The translations under genes were made by a program, and so were the position numbers. Shown here one piece after another: positions 34,346 through 46,493 of a stretch of DNA of 64,000 nt. The DNA is from Lunularia cruciata. Taxonomy: Eukaryota > Streptophyta > Marchantiopsida > Lunulariales > Lunulariaceae. A model generated the notes under the pieces. It had not been told where the DNA came from. It saw only the letters and a program-made list of their open reading frames with translations, and ran no database searches. Position 1 is the first letter of the stretch, and each line of letters opens with the position of its first letter. Location of the stretch: assembly GCA_948567375.1 (NCBI GenBank), contig OX419755.1, forward strand, positions 84,462,218 to 84,526,217. The letters are read 5' to 3'.

Positions 34346-34721
34346 TGTAATACTCCAAGGACAAGAGCACCCTTCAAGAGAAATACAAGAGAGAAAACAT
34401 AGATTTCACACTCAATTCTCCAATGCTCCAAAGGAGCACCTTCTCTTTATTATATAGCCAAGGAGGATCTCCTCCATTGAAGCTCTACCATAGTATTAGG
34501 TACATGGATAGGTGACCTCTCAACAAGCTCAACCCTTAGATTGTCTGCTTGGATGGGTGACATATCAGTCTTGGTCCCATCTGATTGGTCAAATAGACTT
34601 TGACCAAAGGGAATCTTTTAGGGAATATTCTTGTAAGAATCTCAAAATCACATGGGTGAGGTACCGTTAGAAAGCTCTTGGTGAGACAAACCAAGGGGAG
34701 GGAAGGCTAGCCTTTCCTTCA
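34346..34721 (-). repeat. D element 5' LTR
   Basis: The minus strand ends with GGAGTATTACA beside the primer-binding site. A TATA box (TATATAA) lies at 34456-34450 and a transcript-start-like CT-rich region follows. The outer start is taken at TGAAGGAAAGGC next to the G run; a start at TGTGCACATT near 34750 is also possible. Confidence 0.6.
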
Positions 34722-34834
34722 TTGGGGGGGGGGGGGGGGGGAATGTGCACATTTTGAAGGCCTAATTCATCCTTTTAGGCCTTCAAAATTGCCTTTAAAG
34801 TTTTCAAGCCTATTTTGGCTTTTTCCTTATTAGT
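34722..34834. repeat. interspersed repeat with an 18-G tract
   Basis: Second copy of the repeat near 260-420: the G run at 34724-34741, then GTGCACATTTTGAAGGCC and AATTCATCCTTTTAGGCC. It ends at the B-family LTR start at 34835. Confidence 0.6.
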
Positions 34835-35294
34835 TGTGGTACCCACATTTTTCATTTTAAACTAGTTTTGAAGAAGAAATGGCTTGCTAAAACCAAATTG
34901 AAACCAAATGGAGAAGAAATGAGTGCAAATTTGTGATTTGATCAGACCCAAGGAAGTCAATTTCATGTAAGAGGAAGAAGGGCTCGGTTTGGATCAGACC
35001 CGAAGAAGCTTACTTCGTGTCAGAGGAGGAAAAAACTTGGAGCAGACGTTAAGGAGGGCAAACCCAAAGGAGAAATAGAAGTGGTAGGTCAGGATTCTTG
35101 CGGGGGCTATATCTCAGTGACCACAACTCTAAATCACGCGTGTTATATCTCGTTGGAACCTTCTTGTTCATAGCTTTCTATTGCCACCAAAATTGCAAAG
35201 TTTGGAGGTCTGTATAAGAAGTTACAAGCATTTGAAGTTTCTAGAGTAGATGTACTTCGAGTTTAGGGTTTAGGGTTTAGGGTTTAGGGTTTGG
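34835..35294 (+). mobile_element. B-family LTR fragment B7
   Basis: Starts TGTGGTACCCACATTTTTC and follows the family to about 35260, including the segment with TATATCTCGTTGGAA shared with 57690 and the second LTR subtype. It is cut at about 35294, where C2 leader begins. Confidence 0.65.
35262..35289 (+). repeat. four tandem TTTAGGG telomere-type repeats
   Basis: Four perfect copies of the plant telomere heptamer inside an LTR fragment, at a point where related copies have degenerate CTTTGGG-like repeats (21450-21510, 57820). Confidence 0.85.
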
Positions 35295-35599
35295 AGACTT
35301 TTGGTGAATGATCTTGGAGGGAATCTTTATACATCTACAGAAATACTAATTCTCAAGATTAATGATGGAGATAATCTTTCAACTTATGGATAAACTATCC
35401 ATGAGAGTTTGATTAATATGCACTCTAGGATTTGATGTTGCTATGGAAATCTTGGAGAAAATTGAACATTTTTTGTTCCCTAGGGTGGATTACTTTCAAA
35501 TGGTGTTAGTCATGTACATAATATTAGTTATAGAGTGAGAGAAAAAAAATATTGAGACAAAAGAAAGATAGTGAAGGATTAAGATAGGAAAACTTCTGG

Positions 35600-36400
35600 T
35601 TTTTTTGGCAAGGATAAAGAAGATGTGGAGGTCTTTGTGAGAGATTTCAAGAGAGCTTGCATAAAAAGAAATGAGAGGAGGAAGAATGAATGGGTCTTAT
35701 TATTACTAGATTTCTTTGAGGATGCAACACTTACATGGTATGAGTCAGAATACCAAAAGAGAGAGAGGAGAGATGGGCAAGAAGAGTCTTGGGAAAGTTT
35801 GACTTCAGTACTCATTGAAAAATTTCTTCCAGATGAGAGTTATGAGAGATTGATGAGTGAGGTTACCTTTCTCAAACAAGGAGATAGAAAGAAAGTGAAA
35901 GTCTATGTAGAAAGAGTGGAGAAGTTAGAGTCCAGATTTTGCATAATGTTGAGGAAGGGTGGAGATGATTTGAAGACTATTATGATTGGCATAGAAGCTA
36001 TGCTCACCAAGAATTTTGTGGGAGGGTTGAGACCACAGATTAGAAGTAAGGTGAGATATGAAAAACCTTCTTCTAGGTTGAAGCTATCAAGATTGCAATT
36101 CGTATGGAAGAGAGTTTGGAAGGAGATGAGAATGATTTGGTGGTGAAGGAGGTTGTGCATCCTCCTCAAGGCTACAAGTATAATGGAACTTTTGATACTT
36201 TGGTGGCAAGGGTTTCACCACAAGTAGTAGTTGCTCCAATTCTTGCATTGCCACCAAAAGATCCACTTCAAACCATCACAAAACAACTTGCAGATCTCAA
36301 GATCAATGTGATGCAACTATGGGAGAAGAGAGAAGTGGACCAAAATGTAGGGCGAGGGCCTAAGAGTTATGGAAACTATCCATATAGAGGAGGCCAATGA
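35600..36400 (+). pseudogene. gag: C2 Gag
   Basis: Frame 35625-36146 has VFVRDFKRACIKRNERRKNE, LTWYESEYQKRERRDGQEES, FLPDESYERLMSEVTFLKQG and YVERVEKLESRF. A shift near 36100 leads into 36104-36400 (GYKYNGTFDTLVARV, LADLKINVMQLWEKREVDQN). This is the retrotransposon-gag fold with its C-terminal linker. The start codon is lost; C1 has MGKLQVFF at this place. Confidence 0.8.
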
Positions 36401-37198
36401 CCCAACAATTTCAATAATAGAAATTGTTTTGATTGTGGAGGAAGAAGCCACATCCAAAGGAATTGTCCAAATTCCACTTACCATGGAGGAAGGGATTATG
36501 AGGGAGTCAATAGAGAGAAAGATGGGGGTAGTGAAACCCAAGTAGCTCCTAATCCAAAAAAAGTTAAGGAGATAGCATCTATAGATGTGGTTGAGAGCAA
36601 TTATGAGAAGGGAGAGTGCTCAAACTCAAAGGGTCTTAATTTGGAGCTTTTGGCACAAGAGAAGAAGAGAGCTCATTTTGCAAAGGAAGCACATTCTTCT
36701 CAAGGATTTATTCCTAGCAATGATACTCTAATGTCTACTAGGAGCACTTGCACCTCAACACAATTAACAATAAAGATGCTAAGAAAGAAGTTGGGAATAG
36801 AGGACCTCTTGATCTCAAAGCAACAATGGAACTACAATATGTTGGAAGATGTTAGTAGTCACAAGGGTAACATCATAGTGGGCCAATTGATTGCTTTGAA
36901 CCCTACCTTGAGAAAGGAGCTTAGAGGTGGTTTGAGTTCAATAAGAAGCAAGAGGAAGAAGAAGGCAAAAGCTCCAGTATCAATGGGGGTGGTGGATACC
37001 AAACCAGCACCATGGGAGGCTTGTGAATATGCTTCCAAGATTGATGTGAGAGTGAATGGTCACAACATCAAGGATGCATTGGTTGATGGAGGATTAGCAA
37101 TGAATGCCATGTCAAAAAGGTTGGTGGAGAAGTTAGGTATGATTCCTTCTAGACTTTCAACATTTGTGGTGAGCATGGCAAACAAGCAACAAGTTTGA
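36401..37198 (+). pseudogene. C2 zinc knuckle and protease
   Basis: An intact CCHC knuckle CFDCGGRSHIQRNC lies near 36427-36468. After a linker, frame 36587-37198 gives VNGHNIKDALVDGGLAMNAM and KRLVEKLGM, the retropepsin active-site region with DGG in place of DSG. Stops follow from 37196. Confidence 0.75.
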
Positions 37199-38431
37199 CC
37201 ATTAGGGGTGATGGATAAGATGGTAGTTTCAATTATAGGAGTCCAAATCTCATGACTTTTCAAGTCTTGAAGGATTCAAGCTATGATTTACTTCTTGGGA
37301 GGCCATGGTTGATAGCAGCATGCACAACTGATTGATGGCACAAAGGGTATTTGAGAATTGAGCCATCAAACCATAGAGTCACAGTTCTTGTAACTAACAC
37401 CACCAACACTTCACATTAAGATACACCATCTTCTTATTGATGGGAACCAAATTTTGAAGAAGGAGCTTTAGGTGTGGACACTAGCATGGAAGAGGAGACT
37501 TCCATGAGAAGAATGAATTTGAATTTGATTCAAATGTGTATCCTTTGTGTGCTATGAATTTTGCACCTAAGCCAAAGGTTTTGAAGGACCCAGATAAATC
37601 ACCATTGACACTTGAGGAGATAGAGAAGAGGTTATTGACCTCAAATATGGTCCAAATGTTACCAAAGAGAAGGTAAGATTTGAGGAGATTTTCTGCAAGT
37701 TCATCCATGTGTTTGCTTTCAATTACAAGGATCTAAAGGAAGTCACCTTGGAGGAGCATAAAATAGAGGTAGAATCACATGCAAGACCAATCCGCCAAAA
37801 GCAACATTGCATTAGTCCACCAATATCGTTGGTTGTGTAGGAGGACATTGATAAGTTCAAGGAGGTAGGATTTATCTTTGAGGTGGAGAATTCAAAATGG
37901 GTGTCTCCAATTGTCATTGTGAAGAAAAAGAATGGCAAGCTTTGGGTATGTGTGGATTACAAGAAGCTCAATGTTGTTACCAAGAAAGACTACTACCTGT
38001 TGGCATTCATTGATGAGATCTTGGAGGAGGTTGCAAGGCATGAGAGGTATAGTTTTGGAGATGGTTATAGTGGATATAACCAAATCAAGATTGCACCAGA
38101 GCATCAACAACTCACCACATTCATCACACCTTGAGGAACTTACACTTTCAAGGTCATGCCTTTTGGGCTTCGCAATGCTCCAGCCATATTCTAATGGTTC
38201 ATGAAAAAGGTATTTGAACCTTTTATTGGGAAATTTGTGAGAGACTTCATTGATGACTTTTGTGTCTATGGGAGCAAGGAGGAGCAATTTGAGCACCCAA
38301 TCAAGGTCTTGCAATACTTGGATGAAGCAAATGCATCACTCAGCCCAAAGAAGTGTATTTTTGGATGTGAAGAAGGTCTACTTTTGGAGCACATCATCTC
38401 CAAGGATGAAATAGCAATTGATCTTCAGGAG
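37199..38431 (+). pseudogene. pol: C2 reverse transcriptase, truncated
   Basis: 37883-38134: NSKWVSPIVIVKKKNGKLWV, VDYKKLNVVTKKDYY, SFGDGYSGYNQIKIAPEHQQ. Then a stop in the THETA-like turn, VMPFGLRNAPAIF*W, and FIDDFCVYGSKEEQFEHPIK (catalytic IDD) up to IISKDEIAIDLQ. RT breaks off at 38431 before the RNase H. Several stops make it dead. Confidence 0.8.
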
Positions 38432-39229
38432 ATGAGATTTGAAGAGGCAAGTATGAAGAAGTGCATTGTCATTTTGGATTTGCAGGTTGGTAAAGTTATT
38501 GTAAAATGGTATTTTTATTAGATAACTATCAGTGCTCTGCTTATTTAAAGGATGCATTTGCAATCTTATGTTGTTCAGTATTCCAAATTTTTTGAAGATA
38601 GATAAAGCAAAGTGTTAGGCTCAATGCTCGTCGCTTGAGCTTAATTGTGAGTATCAAGTGTGTGTGTGTGTGTGTATTTGTGAGTATGTGGAGAATTTTG
38701 AAGTGCAAATCAATGTGCTTGTTGGATGTTAGATTCTGCAGCCTTGATCTTCATTCTATGTGTTTGATCTTGAGTGAAGTGCAATAAAAGCAATGCCTTG
38801 ACAGATTTGAGAGGAATTGTAGTGTTGATAGTATTCTACATTTGTGAGTGCAATGTGAGTTTGATGTGAAGCAATTTTGATCAAGGAAGCTGTACCTTCA
38901 ATAAAGGGGTGGAACACAATTCTAAGGTGAATTTGTTTCACAATGAAGTAGCCATCTTCCAAAGAATCTGAATCATCACAATCAAAGTTGGTTTAGAGAG
39001 ATTGGATAGTATTGTGATTAAGGAGTGTTAATTTGTGATAAGACTATGAATTAGTGCTTGTTACTCTCTTCTAGGTGTGGTTTCTACCTGAGGGATTAAA
39101 GAAGAACTCAAGAAGAACTACATTGTGAATTTTTTTACTTTGCACTTGACCATTTTTTACTTGTATCTCCATGGGAGTGAACTCTATTTACTTGATTACT
39201 GAAAAAGTGATACTTGTTGGGTTGTCACA
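38432..39229 (+). repeat. B1 5' LTR, last 800 bp
   Basis: Matches 46370-47166 of B2. It contains the TATA-like TATTTAAA near 38540, a GT run at 38658-38675 and the end TTGTTGGGTTGTCACA. A decayed primer-binding site (TTTTGCACTGCTACTAGGGA) follows from 39236. Confidence 0.75.
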
Positions 39230-39317
39230 TGATCTTTTGCACTGCTACTAGGGATAAAAATCTTGGAATTGGAAGAATCAAAGCAAAAATTTTAAATTGG
39301 GCATTCAATCAATATGA

Positions 39318-41140
39318 ATGTCTACATCAAGAGAAAAATGGGAAGAGATAGCTCATAAAAAAATGTTGCATCGTGAAGAAGAAGAAGAATGCCAAAAGCA
39401 CCATATCACCTTTGACAAAGCTAAGAAGGAGGCATTGGATTTGCAATTTGTTCACAAAGTTCAAGAAGGCTTGAAAGACCTCAAGCAGAAGAAACAAGAG
39501 ATTGGGTGGCAAGGCTACTTTGCATCACCAAATCCCAAAAAGAAGAAAGATGCAAGTGGACAAACATATTTGATATGACCCAGTACACTGACTTCCTCAA
39601 AAGCTATCAAGGGAGCAGGTTTCATAAAAGAATTCATTTGTGAAAAGATAGCACAAATTCTAACAAAAGAAGAGTGTCAATATCTTCTTCATACGATTCC
39701 TTGACTTGTTTGAAGGAATCTAAAAGAGGCAAAAGAAGATATTGAACCTCTATCTCCAACTTGGGGTTGAAGTCAACATACCAGCAAAAGAACCATCTAT
39801 CAACAAAGACCCCATCTTGAACTTGGTGAACCCCTGGGCTGAATTCAACATACAATCACCAGCCAATACCTTGGGTCCATCAAGCCCCACTTTACCACAA
39901 CCTATTTTCTAGAGTCTTAAATGACTTCATTACTCGTAACTTGATAAGCCTACCAGAAGTACAAGAGGATGGAACAAGATGAAGATCCTGATGAATTCAT
40001 CAAAGAATCTGAAATCATCTGCTTTGCCAATAAGGAGCATGACTCTGCTGAACGGCTGCACATTTTATGAAGCCTACTCCAAAGAAAGATCAGAGCTGGT
40101 ATATGCATGTAACCCAAAAGAGGTACAGCCCAACCGACTAGGCGGACTTGAGAAACAACTTCCAAGAAGTTGATTACAACATGAGTGTCTTTGCAACACT
40201 CAATGATTTGGAATAGAGGGAAGAAGGAGAAGTTGAGAGACTACTCTGAGCCATTCATGGCCTTACTGAACCAAGTTCCGCAGCAATCTAGTGTGGTAGG
40301 TTACTCCAATGCTCAAGCCATCACCTGGTTCCTCGGAGGTTTGTCACTAGAGATTTGTATCTTTGCTAGGGAGAGGAATGTAACTTCCTTAGACAAAGTC
40401 CTCAAACATGTTGCTCGGTACAAGGTGGCCCATTCTCATTCTTCTAGAAACTAAAGAAACCAAGAGAAGAAAGGCAAGAAGCCCAGACAAAGAGCTTCTT
40501 GTAGTACATCCTCTTCTTTAGGGGAATCTTCTACATCTTCAAGTTCTTCTTTGGAATCCAAAGAAGATTCAAAGCCAAGGAGAATACAAAGACAAGGAGG
40601 AAAGAAGCCATTGATACCCCAAATAAAAGTGTAAATAAGACAGAAAATAAGCTAGAGACTCTGATTAAAGAGTTTATGGATTTCAAGATCTAGATGATTG
40701 GGACAAAGGACCAAAGGAAGCCTCCTTCATTTGGCAGACCAAATGTATGGTGCATTGCGTGTGGCAAGTCAGGTCATGCCAACACGGATTGTCTCACCTA
40801 TAATGCATTTCCAATGCAACAAATTGATTGGGTTTCAAGCTAGGACCAAAGTGAGCAAGAAGAGGTAGTGTACCATACCCAAGAGGTACAACTTCAAGTG
40901 AGCACATCATATCAAGGTCTGAGATATGGACCAAGGGAGAATAACAATGCTCCTCCACAAAGACCACCGATGGGTGGCCAAAATAGGCCTCAAAATGTTG
41001 CATTGGATGCATGTTCTAATTGTGACTCTATGGGCCATTGGTCTCCAAATTGCCCTGAGCCAAGGTATCAGGTTAGGTATGTTCCACTTTGTGGAAATTG
41101 TAAAGGATTGGGCCACACTAGAAATTAGTGCCACCACCTA
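39318..41140 (+). pseudogene. gag: B1 Gag with three zinc knuckles
   Basis: Starts at ATG 39318 (MSTSREKWEEIAHKKMLHRE) with a charged N-terminal part and GWQGYFASPNPKKKKD. After stops and shifts the core continues near 40185-40454 (LRDYSEPFMALLNQVPQ, AITWFLGGLSLEICIFARER, LDKVLKHVARY). Zinc knuckles are CIACGKSGHANTDC (near 40755), CSNCDSMGHWSPNC (near 41012) and CGNCKGLGHTRN (near 41092, last Cys shifted by a stop). Confidence 0.8.
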
Positions 41141-42700
41141 ACCCGAAGCCACCAATGAAGTATGTACAGACCTCAACTAAGTGTGTTGCGAAGTAGTCAA
41201 AAGGGGATACAAATGTAAATTGCATAACACTTGAGGAGGAAAGACCTCAAGAAGGGAGTCTGGCTTCTTAAGGCAAATGGCCAGACTTCAAAATTTTGAA
41301 GGTTGAGACACTCATGGGTAAGAAGAAGCATGATCCCAAAGAGGCAAGAACTACTTCTTTGTCTTCATGAAAGGTGAAGAGGCTGCGCCCAAAAGTTATT
41401 CTTTCTGCAAATAAGAAGAAAATTCTTGCCAAAGCCAAAGCCAAAGCTTTGCAGAAAGAAATCCAAGAAGCAGTACAAAGAACTCGGGAGATGAGTTTGG
41501 AGGAGGACATGAAGATGAAGCCTCCCGTTTTTCAGGCAAACATCAGATCCAAAGTAAAGAATTTGATCCAAGCCAAGGTGGGTAAAACCAAAGAACCTTA
41601 GGTCAAGACTACTAATACTCCAATCACCATCATGAAGCACCCCAAAGTCCAATTTGAATGAGGAGAGACTTCAAACCCAAAGAAAAAAGTGAAGAAGGTG
41701 AAGTCGAGGGGAGTACTCCTATATGATATTGTGGCAGATTTGGCGTCCATGAATGCAAACATCACATTTAAGCAATTGTGGGAGGACAATAAGCTATACA
41801 AGAAGCAATTGAGTGCAGCTCTCAAGAAAGTAAGAGAAATGACCAAAAAGGACTTGCAAGCAATTTATCGTATCAAATGAGAAGATTTAGGATCTCCCAA
41901 AGTAGATGCCAAGATTGTGGGTTGCATGATAATATTGATGCCCATTGATTTTGGTTTTGATGTTATGTTAATGTCATGACTAAGAATACTTCAAACCGGT
42001 TGGGATATCATACCTTTGAGCCAACACCCAAAATTCTAAAGTTTGCGGATCAAAACAAAAGATGGCCTTTGAGCATGCTATCAAATATTACCATGATCAT
42101 TGGAGGAGTGCCCTTCAAGTTGAATTATATTGTGTTGCAACTAGTAACCAAAATTGGTTACCCTCTGTTGATTGGAAGGCCTTGGTTGTACAATGCCAAA
42201 GTTGTTGTAGATTGGCACCAGCAAAAGTTGAGGTTCAAGGACATCTTGTCCAAAGACCAAAAGGTAGTGTTTGTGAGTTGGATGAAGGTTCCCCACCTCA
42301 GGGAAACAACTTTGTCTAAAGATGAAGATGAATCCAAAGATTCATCAGCTTTGTCTTCAAACGATTCCAAAGACAAAGTCCAAGTCAATTACTTAGAGTG
42401 CTACAAGATAGAGGTTGAAGACAAAGATCCATACATCACCTTGGGTAAAAATGATTTGGAGGAAGGAGGTTTGACTGCAGTACAACTTGGGTTAAGCCAA
42501 GTCAATCCCGTGGAAGGGGAGTCATCAACCTTGATGACTGTCAAGACATTGTCTTGTCCGAGGCAAAATTTTGAAGATTTCAAAGATAGTCACTTTGGAG
42601 GAGTTGGCATGATACATTGCTCTGTTTATAGAGTACCAAGATGTATTTGCCTGGTCTATTGATCAAATGTGGGGTATTCCACACCAATTTGGAGAACATC
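41141..42700 (+). pseudogene. B1 protease region
   Basis: A basic linker (41374-41601, ANKKKILAKAKAKALQKEI) precedes the protease. The active-site region reads MPIDFGFDVMLM near 41940, with DFG where DSG is usual, followed by a stop. The second part is intact: 41976-42662 has FKLNYIVLQLVTKIGYPLLI and GRPWLYNAKVVVDWHQQKLR, the retropepsin C-terminal signature. An acidic stretch with SKDEDESKDSSALSSNDSKD follows. Confidence 0.75.
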
Positions 42701-43424
42701 AGATTGATCTTGTTGAAGGTGCACTTCCGGTGTGGCAAAGACAATACCGCTTGAACCCAATGTACTCACTTTGGTGAAAGATGAAATTGACAAGAACTTA
42801 GGGGCCAGAATAATCTTTCTATCTTGAGTAGGGAGTGGGTTTCTCCCATTATCATTGTTCCAAAGAAGAAGACTAGGAAGATTCAAGTGTGCTAAGATTT
42901 TTGCAAGCTGAATGTAGTCATGCAAAAAGCTCATCATCCCTTGCCTTTCATTGGTACAATTTTAGACAAAGTAGCTGGTCATCCTTGCTATAGTTTTCTT
43001 GATGGATTTTTAGGCTATAATCAAGTATCCATCAGAGAAGAGTACAAGGACAAAACCACATTCACTACCAATTGGGGCACTCTTGCTTACAATCAAATGC
43101 CCTTTGGGTTGTGTAATGCTCCCACTACTTTCCAATGGATGATGAATGTCATCTCCAAAGATTTTCTGCACAAATTTGTGGAAGTCTTCATTGATGATTT
43201 TTGTGTGTTTGGGCTAAGAGAACTATTTTTGGATTACCTTTGCCAAAATTTTCAAAGGTGTCATTTTGTTGGGGTGTCATCACACTCGGAGAAATGCTTC
43301 TTTGCAATGAAGGAAGGAACACTTCTAGGGCATTGGGTGTCAAGACAAGGTATTGAAGTTGATGTCAAGAAGGTGAAAGTCTCTCAACTTTGGAATCTCC
43401 TCAAACCATTTGGGTGTTGAGGGC
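42701..43424 (+). pseudogene. pol: B1 reverse transcriptase, first part
   Basis: Contains WVSPIIIVPKKKT, HPLPFIGTILDKVAGHPCY, FLDGFLGYNQVSIREEYKDK, MPFGLCNAPTTFQWMMNVIS and FIDDFCVFGLRE (catalytic IDD near 43190). The sequence stops in the thumb at 43424, where B2 is inserted, and picks up at 54807. Confidence 0.8.
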
Positions 43425-44134
43425 TGTCGTGCCCACATTTTTTGTTTTTTTTTTGTTTTGATAGCATTTGAAGAAGAAGTAAGCAAGAAAGCCAAATTGT
43501 GAAAGAAAGAATGGACGGGAGTGTCTTTGGAGGAAATCCAAAGAAGTTGACTTTGGATCCGATGATGGAAGTACTCAGAAGAGGAGAACAATGGATTGAG
43601 TCCAAAGAGCATCGTCTTTGGATCAAGAAGCAAAGGCCAATACAAAGACCATCTAACAACCTTTGCACGTGGCAAGAAAGTATACTTCAAGAAATGGCAA
43701 AGGCAAAAGAAGCATGTCTTCACAATGACAGGACAACAACACGCAAAAGAAGGGGAAGGCGATTTTGAAATTGACTAAAGAATGACTGCAATTTGAGGTA
43801 ATATAAAATTGCATTTGCGCAGGGGCAAGTTGAATATGTCAAGTAGATTTCTTGTCCCTCTAAGTAGTCATCCTGCAGTAATGCGTGTCAAGAAGCCAAC
43901 TAAGAGTGAAAATTTCTGAAATCCAGAAGAGGTTAGAGTGTCTCGTCTTGAAGAAGGAATAATCTTCTAGTGCCAAAGAACGAGAGAGCAGATCATGGCA
44001 AAGAAGGTCATGAATGCTCTGGCAGTACAAAGTTTTGCAATTCGTAGGTTGGATGTTGTAGCAAGGATTGAAGTCTTGTATAGACTTGTATTACTTTCTT
44101 AGCATGGAACTGGAATTTCAGTTTCCCAGGAGTC

Positions 44135-46369
44135 ATGGCAGAGATAGCTGCCAATAATTGTGAGGAAGGCCCTGAAGTCAAGGGGAAGAGAGGAAATCTG
44201 GCTCAATGGGCTGAGTTGGATTGGAGGTTAGTGTTGGGGAAGGAAGCAAGAGAACCGACGGGGATCACCTTCTATCAAAAGTGTGATGCTGCAGAGGAGA
44301 CGGCGGACATACAAAATTTGTTCTTTGCTTTGTGTACAACTAATGGTTACAAGGTTGAGTCCTATCGGGACCCAATTAAACAAAGTATTGTGGGGATGAT
44401 AAAGGCCATGTTCAAACCAAAACAAACAACTTATGTGAACATGCAGCAGGCGGTCTTTTTCCACCAGATGTTTGTAGGAGTGAAGGTGAATTGGGCAAAG
44501 TGTTTTCACTAACAAACAAGGCAGATGGTGGTCAATTGGTCCACATTATTTTGTACCACCATTTGCATCACACTTCTACTTTGGATTGAACTTGCTGATA
44601 GTGGAGGAGAGGCATTGCATGGTGTTGCATTTCCATCTTGATTTGAGATAGGAAGCGGATGAAGAAGAGCAACAATACATGGCACACTTGTGAGCCAATG
44701 ATGATCACTTCTTGAGGACAGGACAATGGAAGATAAAAGAAGTCACAAGCCCAAAGACAAAGAAGTGAAATAAACCCAAAGTATCAAAGTCACCTCCAAC
44801 ACAAAGGAAGACCCGAAGATTGGTTCTACAGAGTAAGAAGATGGTGAAAGAAGAACCGTCGGAAACCAAGTCTAAAGGGGAGACAAAGTCTAGAGGAGAG
44901 GACTTAGAAGAAGCTGAACTCACTTTACAAATCCGGAATCCAGAAGCAAGAGTGAGGGAGAACATGAGGTTCAACAATCAGTTGGAGAAGAAGAAGTGGA
45001 TGAACCTTGTCATGCAATGATTGACAATGTACCAAGAAAGAGGAATCACTGAGTAGCCCTAGTTGTGGAAGAGAAGGGGGCTGAAAGACAAAATGAGTAC
45101 CCTGCGGGGCCAAGTTCAGTACGTAAGGAAGAAGGAAGCTTGGAAGTAGTGTTGCTGAAGATACAAAGATCATGACTTTGGCAAAAGGAGCCGATGGAAG
45201 AGGCAAAGTACAAAGATGGGGCCAAAGACAAAGAGAACTTTGGAGGAATACATTATCTATTAAAGGTTGTCACTCTATTGTTGGAGTTGTTGAAGGAGCA
45301 CTAGAAGGTAATTCCCCAAGATTGTATGAAGGTGACGAATGAGTTGCAGGTGGTGAAGTATCTGCTGGCTGAAGTGAAGGGTTTGCAGGAGCATGTAACC
45401 CAAAAAGACGAGGAAGTTGAAGAACTTTAGGTTGATGTAGTCTTGAAAAAGAAGACTTTCGAGAAGTTGCAAGAGAGTTTTGAGTCAAGAGGTAAGGAAA
45501 TGCAGCAGCAAGCCAAAGAGTTGAAGGAGCAAGCAATGTTGCTCACCAAGATGAAAGAGGAGGTCAGTGATGTATGCATTGAGAGTATTCATGTGAAGGT
45601 GATGGCAGCAGTGATGGAGTAAGAGTTAGAAAGCTTGAGGAAGAGTGCAGCCGGGAAGGATCAAGCATGGCAAAGAGAGTTAGCAGTCAGGCATCAAGAA
45701 GAAGAAAGATTGCACGAGTTGGTATAAAGTGCTGAGTTACAGAGTTCTCAATATGCGGAGGAGAAGAAGATGCTTGATGCTGAGTACAAAGACAAATTGA
45801 AGATGTATCAGGAAGAGTTGAAGGCAGAGCAATCTTGAGGGTATGAGTTGGAATCCGTAGGAGAAGTTGTAGGAAAATTGCGAGCAATGTTGAGCACGGA
45901 GGTTGAAGGAAGAAGGGAAGAAGCACGCCTACATGAGTTAAAGTTGCTTGTGCAAGAAACTCGGAAGAGGAAAGCCAAAGATGTGGATATGAACACTTTA
46001 CTAATCCTATTAAGGGAGCAAGTAGATTGGAAGATGTTACAAGTAGGATACAATGTCAGTCTCAGATTAGATTTAGTCAATTCAGAGTAAGAGAGAATTA
46101 GGAGTAGTGTGACAGAGGAGAGAAAGTCCAATGTTGCAAAAGTAGGAATTTAAGTGTCTTTGGACTTGTCATTTGACACTTTAGAGAAGAGTGGGTCGGG
46201 AGATAAGGAGATAGAAGTGTTACCCATGATCTCAATTGTAGACTGTAATGAAGAAGTAGTACAAATGGTGAAGGAATTAGTAGAATTAGATATAACCAAA
46301 GAAGGAGAAGTGATAGGAAGATCATTGAGATTGAAAGCCAATGAGGAGATTGACATTGGATCGGAGTAG
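44135..46369 (+). pseudogene. U3-encoded domain and coiled-coil protein (B2 copy)
   Basis: No known family recognised. From ATG 44135: MAEIAANNCEEGPEVKGKRG, LDWRLVLGKEAREPTGITFY, KVESYRDPIKQSIVGMIKAM, VFFHQMFVGVKVNWAKCFH, then a stop, and the domain goes on in 44515-44700 with changed frames. An acidic/lysine linker follows (44820-45020, KEEPSETKSKGETKSRGED). A coiled coil runs from about 45300 to 46090 (ESVGEVVGKLRAMLSTEVEG, LHELKLLVQETRKRKAKDVD). The C-terminal block (46154-46369) has LDLSFDTLEKSGSGDKEIEV and ends LRLKANEEIDIGSE at a TAG 118 bp before the TATA-like box. Six or more copies in the window show the same blocks in the same order. A segment ahead of the ATG (RRLDVVARIEVL) is also conserved, so the true start may be further upstream. 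Possible role: accessory protein made from the 3' LTR. That is inference. Confidence 0.62.
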
Positions 46370-46486
46370 TAACAGTTTGGAGATAGGAAGAGATAGATGT
46401 GAAGAGGTGGATTGTCATTTTGGATCCACAGGTAGGAAAATTTGTTGTAGAATGGTATAGTTGTTAGTAACTATCGTCTACTTCAG

Positions 46487-46493
46487 TATTTAA
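46487..46493 (+). promoter_or_regulatory. TATA-like box of B2 5' LTR
   Basis: TATTTAA followed by GGGGAGCATTTG; the same context recurs in the other B-family LTRs about 670-680 bp before the LTR end. It is the likely promoter for the genomic transcript. Confidence 0.55.

Larger units (their letters stand above)
35295..38431 (+). mobile_element. C2: Ty3/gypsy element fragment, plus strand
   Basis: Same family as C1 in opposite orientation. Leader 35295-35580, Gag, protease and part of RT are present. The left end meets B7 and the right end meets B1 LTR DNA at about 38431. No LTR of its own remains. Confidence 0.8.

Noticed and set aside
34333-34351. tRNA-like sequence
   Set aside because: It is the 12-base complement of the initiator tRNA 3' end beside an LTR, a primer-binding site, with no tRNA cloverleaf around it.
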